From assembly GCF_000833575.1 (NCBI RefSeq), contig NZ_CP010827.1, positions 2,455,465-2,519,464 of the forward strand: a DNA stretch of 64,000 nt. The letters are read 5' to 3'. Shown here in pieces: positions 38,889 through 46,000 of this stretch (the stretch's first letter is position 1; each line of letters opens with the position of its first letter). The position numbers and the translations under genes were made by a program. Source of the DNA: Corynebacterium singulare (GTDB lineage: Bacteria > Actinomycetota > Actinomycetes > Mycobacteriales > Mycobacteriaceae). The notes under the pieces were generated by a model. It had not been told where the DNA came from. It searched no databases and saw only the letters and a program-made list of their open reading frames with translations.

Positions 38889-40970
38889 ATGTCGACTGAA
38901 GTTCGCTCGCCAGCTGAAGCCATCATCGATGGCATCGGCGGAGCGGAGAACGTCACCTCGCTCACGCACTGTGCCACGCGCCTCCGCTTCGAGCTGGCCG
39001 ATTCCTCCAAGGCAGACAAAGAGGCACTCGAGGCCATCCCCAAGGTCATGGGTGCCGTGCCCCAGGGCGGCCGCAACTACCAGGTGGTCATCGGCGGCGA
39101 CGTCGCCACGGTCTACGACCAGATCATGGCCCTTCCCCAGATGAAGGAAGGCGGTGAGCACACCGGCCGCTCCAACGATGATGTCAAGGCCGCCGCGCGC
39201 GCTAAGTCCAAGGGCAAGGTGCCGTGGCTCGACGCCTTCTTCGAGTACCTCTCGGATTCCTTCCGCCCCATCCTGGGTGTGCTACTGGGCGCCTCCCTGG
39301 TTATCGCCTTCGCATCAGTGCTGGATGCCTTCGAAGTCGTGGACTTCCGCTCCCCGGACAAGCCGGCCTCGTGGTTCTTCGTGGATGCTATGTGGCGTTC
39401 TGTCTTCTTCTTCCTGCCGGTCATGGTGGCTTATAACGCTGGCAAGAAGCTGCGCATCGACCCCTGGGTTCCCGCAACGATCATGCTTGCTCTTTTCACC
39501 CCGGAATTCCTCAATCTCTCGGAGAATCCTGCGGTCCAGTGCGTCACCAACGACACCCTCGGTGCGGAGCAGTGCTCCATTGAGATTTTCGGCATGACCA
39601 TGCAGCTGCAGGACTACGGCGGAAACGTCTTCGTCCCGCTCATTATGGCCGCCGTTGCTGCGCTGTTCTACAAGGGTTTCCAGAAGATCATCCCGTCCGC
39701 GGTTCACATGGTCTTCGTCCCCTTCCTTACCATGCTCTTCGTCATCCCGTTGACGGCCTTCCTCATCGGCCCCTTCGGCGTGTGGGCCGGTAACGGCATT
39801 GGCGCCGGCCTGTCCTGGATGAATGACAACGTTCCGTTCGTCTTCGCCCTGGCCATCCCGATGCTCTACCCATTCCTCGTCCCACTGGGCCTGCACTGGC
39901 CGCTCAACGCCCTCATGCTGGTCAACATCCAGACCTTGGGCTATGACTTCATCCAGGGCCCGATGGGTGCATGGAACTTTGCCTGCTTCGGCGCCACCGC
40001 TGGTGTTCTGGCCATTTCCATCCGTGACCACGACACCGTGATGCGCCAGACCTCCGGCTCTGCCCTCCTGGCCGGCCTACTCGGTGGTGTGTCTGAGCCT
40101 TCGCTCTACGGTATCCACCTGCGCTTCAAGAGGATTTACCCGCGCATGCTGGTCGGCTGCTTCGCTGGTGGCCTGACTGTGGCTTTGCTGACGCTGGGCA
40201 CGAACGGCATTACTACCGACGCCTTCGTGTTCACCTCCCTGCTGACCATTCCGGTCTTCACCCCGATGGCCAAGTACGCCATCTCCATCGCCGTGGCTTT
40301 CGTCGTGGCCTTCCTGCTCATCTTCTTCACCGATTACCGCACCCCGGAGGAACGCGCAGAGGCTAAGGCCGCACGTGAGGCCGCCGAGCTCGGTGAAGCT
40401 AACGCCGACAATGCCGGTGACGCCGGCGCTGCCGGTGCGGGCGCTGCAGGTGCTGCAACCGCTACCGCCACCAAGAGCGACGCCCCGGCCAAAGCCGCTG
40501 CACCCGCTGCTGGCACCACCACTGACATCGCCTCCCCAGCTGCCGGTGAGGTTGTAGCCATGGCCGACATCGATGACCCGGTCTTCTCCGCCGGCACGCT
40601 CGGTGATGGTGTGGGCATCGTCCCTGAAAACAATGACGTCTACTCCCCCGTGTCCGGCACCGTGGTCAGCGCCATGAAATCCGGCCACGCCTACGGCATC
40701 AAGACTTCAGACGGCGTGGAGGTCCTCGTCCACATCGGTATCAACACCGTAAAGATGAAGGGTGAGGGGTTCACACCAGCCGTCAAGAAGGGCGACACCG
40801 TGAAGAAGGGTGAGCTCCTAGCCACCGTTGACTTCGACAAGGTCCGCGCGGCCGGCTACGACACCACCATCGTCCTAGCTGTAACCAACACCAAGGCTTT
40901 GGCTGCCGTGTCCCCGGCTGGTCTGAAGCACGCATCTGCGGGCGACACGGTTATCACCACCACCCGTTAA
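38889..40970 (+). CDS. PTS EIIBCA permease, BglF/PtsG-like
   Basis: The protein has 693 residues from the ATG at 38889 (MSTEVRSPAEAIIDGIGG) behind AAAGGA. EIIB comes first, with the phosphorylated C28 in SLTHCATRLRFEL. EIIC follows with about ten helices and VPLGLHWPLNALML, GYDFIQGPMGAWNFACFG and GGVSEPSLYGI. An Ala-rich linker leads to EIIA, with H615 in VLVHIGINTVKM. The B-C-A order and sequence are close to C. glutamicum PtsG and BglF. The RAT leader and the adjacent BglG-type gene favour a beta-glucoside or related sugar over constitutive glucose uptake, but the substrate is inferred. It couples import with phosphorylation from PEP through EI and HPr, which are not in the window. Confidence 0.93.
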   Translation: MSTEVRSPAEAIIDGIGGAENVTSLTHCATRLRFELADSSKADKEALEAIPKVMGAVPQGGRNYQVVIGGDVATVYDQIMALPQMKEGGEHTGRSNDDVKAAARAKSKGKVPWLDAFFEYLSDSFRPILGVLLGASLVIAFASVLDAFEVVDFRSPDKPASWFFVDAMWRSVFFFLPVMVAYNAGKKLRIDPWVPATIMLALFTPEFLNLSENPAVQCVTNDTLGAEQCSIEIFGMTMQLQDYGGNVFVPLIMAAVAALFYKGFQKIIPSAVHMVFVPFLTMLFVIPLTAFLIGPFGVWAGNGIGAGLSWMNDNVPFVFALAIPMLYPFLVPLGLHWPLNALMLVNIQTLGYDFIQGPMGAWNFACFGATAGVLAISIRDHDTVMRQTSGSALLAGLLGGVSEPSLYGIHLRFKRIYPRMLVGCFAGGLTVALLTLGTNGITTDAFVFTSLLTIPVFTPMAKYAISIAVAFVVAFLLIFFTDYRTPEERAEAKAAREAAELGEANADNAGDAGAAGAGAAGAATATATKSDAPAKAAAPAAGTTTDIASPAAGEVVAMADIDDPVFSAGTLGDGVGIVPENNDVYSPVSGTVVSAMKSGHAYGIKTSDGVEVLVHIGINTVKMKGEGFTPAVKKGDTVKKGELLATVDFDKVRAAGYDTTIVLAVTNTKALAAVSPAGLKHASAGDTVITTTR

Positions 40971-40982
40971 CAACCTCCGACT

Positions 40983-41017
40983 AAGCTGGCTCGATGTTCC
41001 GCCATCGTGGCCAGCTT
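40983..41017 (+). terminator. Hairpin between the PTS and antiterminator genes
   Basis: AAGCTGGC pairs with GCCAGCTT, with an inner CGATG/CATCG helix, followed by TGTCAT. A partial terminator here would lower expression of the antiterminator relative to the transporter. Confidence 0.55.
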
Positions 41018-41112
41018 TGTCATATGCGGATCGAACCTTATCCTCGGGCCCACCCCAGGCCCAGTCGGCCTTTCTTCACAAGAAGAGTCCTCCCACAAGA
41101 GAAAGGTGCCTC

Positions 41113-41940
41113 GTGCAACTGTTGCGTGTGTTTAACAACAACGTCGTTCTCGCACGGCGCGGTGAGGAGGAGGTCATCGTCACTGGCCGCGGTATCGGCT
41201 TCCAAGCCCACCCCGGATCACCAGTAGATCCGGACAAGGTGGCCAAGGTTTTCGTCCCCGATTCTGGCCGCGATCCCGATCACCTCGCCGCCATGATTGC
41301 CGGTATCCCCGGCGAGTACGTGCAGCTGGTCATTGATGCCATGCACAGCGTGGACATGTCGGAGGCCCTGCGCAGCAAGCTCACGCTCGTCGTGGCAGTT
41401 GCGGATCACATCCACGGCGCGGTCTCTCGGGGCACCGCAATTGCTTATCCCTTGGAGGCTGAGGTTCGCCATCTTTACGCCGAGGACTTTGCCCTCGCGC
41501 AGCATCTTCTGGCCGCCATTAACGATGGCCTTCAGAAGCCCCTAGCCCAGGATGAGGCTGTGGCTATTACCTTGCATCTTGTCAACGCTGGCTTCGCCGT
41601 CGGTGATTTGTCGGGCACCTACCGCATGACGGGCCTCATCCAGCAGATTTTGGCCGTGATTGGTTCCCACAATGACACGGAGCTCAACAGCGAGGACATC
41701 TCCGTCGCCCGTTTCATCACGCACCTGCGCTACCTCTTCGTGCGCATGGCGGAGCATAAGCAACTCGATTCCGATGACCGCCAAGTAGCCACTGCCATTT
41801 CAGCCCGCTACCCCGAGGCGGGCGAGACCGCCCAGATTGTTTCCAATCTCATTGAGCTGCGCCTCGATGACGCTCTCACCCCCGATGAGGTCTCCTACCT
41901 AACGCTGCACATCGCGCGCCTGCAGGAGGCCTCTGTCTAG
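41113..41940 (+). CDS. BglG/LicT-family transcriptional antiterminator
   Basis: The protein has 275 residues from the GTG at 41113 (MQLLRVFNNNVVLARRG) after GAGAAAGG. The RNA-binding CAT domain spans residues 1-60 with FNNNVVLARRGEEEVIVTGR and GIGFQAHPG. Two PRD domains follow, with histidines in VADHIHGAVSRG, EVRHLYAEDF, RFITHLRYLFVR and YLTLHIARLQ that the PTS can phosphorylate. Such proteins bind a RAT and prevent termination when the sugar is present. Its place directly after the permease gene, and the RAT upstream of that gene, make a self-contained switch. It is followed by a stem-loop shared with the sortase gene. Confidence 0.93.
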   Translation: MQLLRVFNNNVVLARRGEEEVIVTGRGIGFQAHPGSPVDPDKVAKVFVPDSGRDPDHLAAMIAGIPGEYVQLVIDAMHSVDMSEALRSKLTLVVAVADHIHGAVSRGTAIAYPLEAEVRHLYAEDFALAQHLLAAINDGLQKPLAQDEAVAITLHLVNAGFAVGDLSGTYRMTGLIQQILAVIGSHNDTELNSEDISVARFITHLRYLFVRMAEHKQLDSDDRQVATAISARYPEAGETAQIVSNLIELRLDDALTPDEVSYLTLHIARLQEASV

Positions 41941-41976
41941 CTGCAGTCAGCCCCCCCCACAGACGCAGCTAGACAG
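41933..41976. terminator. Bidirectional hairpin between antiterminator and sortase genes
   Basis: CTGTCTAGCTGC pairs perfectly with GCAGCTAGACAG (12 bp) around a C-rich loop. It starts inside the antiterminator stop region and lies between convergent genes. No T-run follows on either strand. Confidence 0.6.
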
Positions 41977-41990
41977 CACTGGATCCGATA

Positions 41991-42890
41991 TTAGGCCGCC
42001 GGTACCTCAGCCGGGGCTTCAGCAGGAGCCTCTGCCGGCACTTCGCCTGCCCCTTCGACAGGCGCCACCGGCTCCGCCACGGTAATGATGTTGTCCTCGT
42101 AGCCCAGCTGGCCACCGACGAACTTTCCGCCACACGTAATGAGCACCAGGCGGTTCTCGCCCTCTGTGTCATTGACAACGTCTGGGAATCCTGCGCCCTT
42201 CGGCAAACGATACGGCGCCTCCGTCACGCGGAACATGCGCTCCTCGCCATCAATGTAAACCGTGAACTCCTGCCCCTGTTCCAAGGTGGTGAATTTCTCG
42301 GCAAAGCCGGTGCCCTGGCCCTGGTAATTGATGTGGCCAGTAATCACGCTGGAGCCCACCGGGCCTGCCTCGCCGGGAACTGCCGACGCCGAGTACCAGC
42401 CCAAACGCGACACATCACGCGGCGGAATCAACATTCCGTTCTCAGTGACCTGAATTGGGTCAACCGCTGCGATCTCCTCGTTGATGCCCAGCGACATCGC
42501 ACCGAAGTCACGGAATTCACCCGGGGCAGCATCAATCTCTTGGTTCTGCTCACCCGAATCATCCACGAACGGGTCAGAGTTGGTCGTCGTCGGTGCGGCC
42601 TCCTCCGTGGCCGACGCCACCGTCGAAGACGCGCCTGCGTCCCCTGCGTCATCGTCGCCGTTACGACCGAAATACAACACCAGCTGGATAACCACCAGGA
42701 TGATGGCTATCAACGCCAGGATGGCCCAGAGCGCCTTCTTACCGCCCTTCTTCTCACCATCATCCGGCTTCCTGTGTGCGCCACCGGCCGGCACCGATGC
42801 TGATGACGATGCCGCCGCGGCATCTGATTCCGCACCAGAATCCTGCCCGGGATATTTCGGGATTCCGTTCGTTTCTTCCGAATCAGACAT
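41991..42890 (-). CDS. Class F-like sortase
   Basis: The protein has 299 residues. A cytosolic Ser/Ala/Lys tail of about 50 residues precedes one membrane helix (ALWAILALIAIILVVIQLVL). An acidic linker is then followed by the sortase domain: SVITGHINYQG with catalytic H186, and RLVLITCGGKF with nucleophile C253. The short single-domain form and the TCGG motif fit class E/F enzymes of actinobacteria. The residue expected as catalytic Arg after the Cys is not at the usual place, where the sequence reads LGYEDNIIT. The enzyme should cut a sorting signal and attach the protein to the wall, yet the adjacent large surface protein shows no LPxTG. The C-terminus is a short Ala/Pro/Glu repeat. Confidence 0.85.
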   Translation of the reverse strand: MSDSEETNGIPKYPGQDSGAESDAAAASSSASVPAGGAHRKPDDGEKKGGKKALWAILALIAIILVVIQLVLYFGRNGDDDAGDAGASSTVASATEEAAPTTTNSDPFVDDSGEQNQEIDAAPGEFRDFGAMSLGINEEIAAVDPIQVTENGMLIPPRDVSRLGWYSASAVPGEAGPVGSSVITGHINYQGQGTGFAEKFTTLEQGQEFTVYIDGEERMFRVTEAPYRLPKGAGFPDVVNDTEGENRLVLITCGGKFVGGQLGYEDNIITVAEPVAPVEGAGEVPAEAPAEAPAEVPAA

Positions 42891-42993
42891 AGCTGTTTAC
42901 TCCTTCGTTGCTGCAGGCCACCGCAACACGCAGTTGACCTCGTGGTGCTCACACACTTCAATAATAATTTTTCTAATTAAACAATAGATGACA

Positions 42994-43032
42994 AATCCCC
43001 TCCAGTGTTCACTACGAACCCTGGAGGGGATT
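42994..43032 (-). terminator. Terminator of the VaFE surface protein gene
   Basis: AATCCCCTCCAG and CTGGAGGGGATT form a 12-bp perfect stem with a 15-nt loop, followed on the - strand by TTTGTC. It lies about 70 bp past the stop codon and separates the gene from sortase downstream. Confidence 0.8.
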
Positions 43033-43099
43033 GCCCTACACAAGTTCTGCCCCTTCCAACCCCTGCCTTGATGGGCTAGGGACCGGCGGACGAGGCGGA

Positions 43100-46000
43100 C
43101 TACTTGATGAAGTCCTTCATGCCAGGCTCAAGCTTGGTCGCACCGGACGGTACGTGCTTGATCTCGACACGCTCAGCGTTGGACGGCAGCGGCATGCCAG
43201 CGTCCTCCGGCGGGGTAGCGTCCAGGACGACAACCTCACGGTCATCGCGACCAGTGTTTTCACCAGTCTCCTCGGACGACTCACCAGCGTTGTCACCGGT
43301 GGACTCGCCGCGGTTATCGCCGCGGTCGTTGTCCTCGATGACCTCAGAGGTGCCCTTACCACCATCGTGGTCGCCACCATTGCCACCGTTGCCACCGTCG
43401 ATAATGAGCTTGATGAGGCCCAGACCTGGGATGAGCAGCAGCCACCACGGCAGGTCAGACTTCTTCGAGCTGCCATCCTCGTCACCAGGCTTGTCGCCCG
43501 GCTTGTTCGGGGTCGTCTCCTCACCCGGCTTGTTCGGAGTGGTCTCCTCACCCGGCTTATTCGGAGTGGTCTCCTCACCCGGCTTATTCGGGGTCGTCTC
43601 CTCACCCGGCTTGTTCGGAGTGGTCTCCTCACCCGGCTTGTTCGGAGTGGTCTCCTCACCCGGCTTGTTCGGGGTCGTCTCCTCACCCGGCTTATTCGGA
43701 GTGGTCTCCTCACCCGGCTTATTCGGAGTGGTCTCCTCACCCGGCTTATTCGGAGTGGTCTCCTCACCCGGCTTATTCGGGGTCGTCTCCTCACCCGGCT
43801 TGTTCGGAGTCGTCTCCGTCTCCTTCGGAACGGTCTGATCCTTATCGTTGATGTCCTTGTGGTCAGCGATGAAGTTCGGCTCATCCTCGGATGCATCCGG
43901 AGTATCCTGACCCAACTTGTCAACCTCGACAGAAGTCAGCTCCTCAAAAGCAACCGCAGCCTCAACAACACCCTCAAGATTCTCATCAACAGTGATTTCA
44001 ACAACGGCCTCACCATTAGCAGTCTCCGGGGCAAAGGTCAGCTGACCATCACCCACAACAGTCTCACCATCAGCCTTAGAAATCAGCTCAGCCTTCAAGG
44101 TGTAGGTCTTGCCCGGAACAAGGTTGTTAAACGACACCGTGTCCTCAACTACAGCACCAGCAACAACCTCGGTAGCACCGTTAGCGAAATCAGCATTAGT
44201 AGAAATCCGCGGCAACTCATCCTTAGTAGTCACCGTCTGATCATCATCAGTGATGTCCTCATGCTTGCCAATCTCATTCGGAGTCTCATTACCCGGAGTC
44301 TCCTCACCCTTGTCATTGACCTGCTTAGAAGTCAGCTTCTCGAAAGCAACCGCAGCCTCAACCGGCTCAGTAACCTTCTCATCAACAACAATGGTCACAG
44401 CCTCAGTGCCATTCGGCTCAGTCGGCACAAACTTGTGGCCAGTCGTCTCACCAAGAACAGACTTACCATCCGCCTTGGAAATCAACTTCGCATCCAGGAA
44501 GTACTCCTTACCCGGAACCAGACCCTCATAAGAAACCTGATCCACAATCTTCGCGCCGCCAACAACTACACGCAGGCCACCATCAAAATCAGCATTCGTC
44601 GACACAATCGCATTCTTCTTCTCACCCGGCTCATCACCCGGCCCAGAAGGCTTCGACGGCTCATCCGACGGCTCCTCAGAAGGCTCCTCAGACTCCGACG
44701 AAGAAGAAGAGGAAGAAGACTCAGAAGAAGAGGACTCACTCGACTTCGACGACGTCACAGAAGACTCAGACTTAGTCGTCGTCACCGTCGTCTTCGACGA
44801 GGTCTCAGACGTCTTCGGCGTCTCAGACTCACCCGGACCACACGGATTCACCGGAGTCGTCGTCGACTCAGTCGTCTCCTGATCCTGCGGCTGCGTCGGC
44901 TCAGTCGTCTGATCCTGCGGCTGCGTCGGCTCAGTCGTCTGATCCTGCGGCTGCGTCGGCTCAGTAGTCGTCGAACACTCCTCACCCGGCTTCTCAGACG
45001 TAGTCGTTTCCGGAGTCTCCGTCTCCTTCGGAACGGTCTGATCCTTATCGTTGATGTCCTTGTGGTCAGCGATGAAGTTCGGCTCATCCTCGGATGCATC
45101 CGGAGTATCCTGACCCAACTTGTCAACCTCGACAGAAGTCAGCTCCTCAAAAGCAACCGCAGCCTCAACAACACCCTCAAGATTCTCATCAACAGTGATT
45201 TCAACAACGGCCTCACCATTAGCAGTCTCCGGAGCAAAGGTCAGCTGACCATCACCCACAACAGTCTCACCATCAGCCTTAGAAATCAGCTCAGCCTTCA
45301 AGGTGTAGTTCTTACCCGGAACAAGGTTGTTAAACGACACCGTGTCCTCAACTACAGCACCAGCAACAACCTCGGTAGCACCGTTAGCGAAATCAGCATT
45401 AGTAGAAATCCGCGGCAACTCATCCTTAGTAGTCACCGTCTGATCATCATCAGTGATGTCCTCATGCTTGCCAATCTCATTCGGAGTCTCATTACCCGGA
45501 GTCTCCTCACCCTTGTCATTGACCTGCTTAGAAGTCAGCTTCTCGAAAGCAACCGCAGCCTCAACCGGCTCAGTAACCTTCTCATCAACAACAATGGTCA
45601 CAGCCTCAGTGCCATTCGGCTCAGTCGGCACAAACTTGTGGCCAGTCGTCTCACCAAGAACAGACTTACCATCCGCCTTGGAAATCAACTTCGCATCCAG
45701 GAAGTACTCCTTACCCGGAACCAGACCCTCATAAGAAACCTGATCCACAATCTTCGCGCCGCCAACAACTACACGCAGGCCACCATCAAAATCAGCATTC
45801 GTCGACACAATCGCATTCTTCTTCTCACCCGGCTCATCACCCGGCCCAGAAGGCTTCGACGGCTCATCCGACGGCTCCTCAGAAGGCTCCTCAGACTCCG
45901 ACGAAGAAGAAGAGGAAGAAGACTCAGAAGAAGAGGACTCACTCGACTTCGACGACGTCACAGAAGACTCAGACTTAGTCGTCGTCACCGTCGTCTTCGA

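Noticed and set aside
43440..43500. LPxTG-type sorting signal in the VaFE protein near LPWWLL
   Set aside because: The sequence is DLPWWLLLIP, not LPxTG, and about 97 hydrophilic residues follow the hydrophobic stretch.
43500..43820. CRISPR-like array of short repeats
   Set aside because: The 27-bp units are adjacent with no unique spacers, keep a reading frame and encode TTPNKPGEE.
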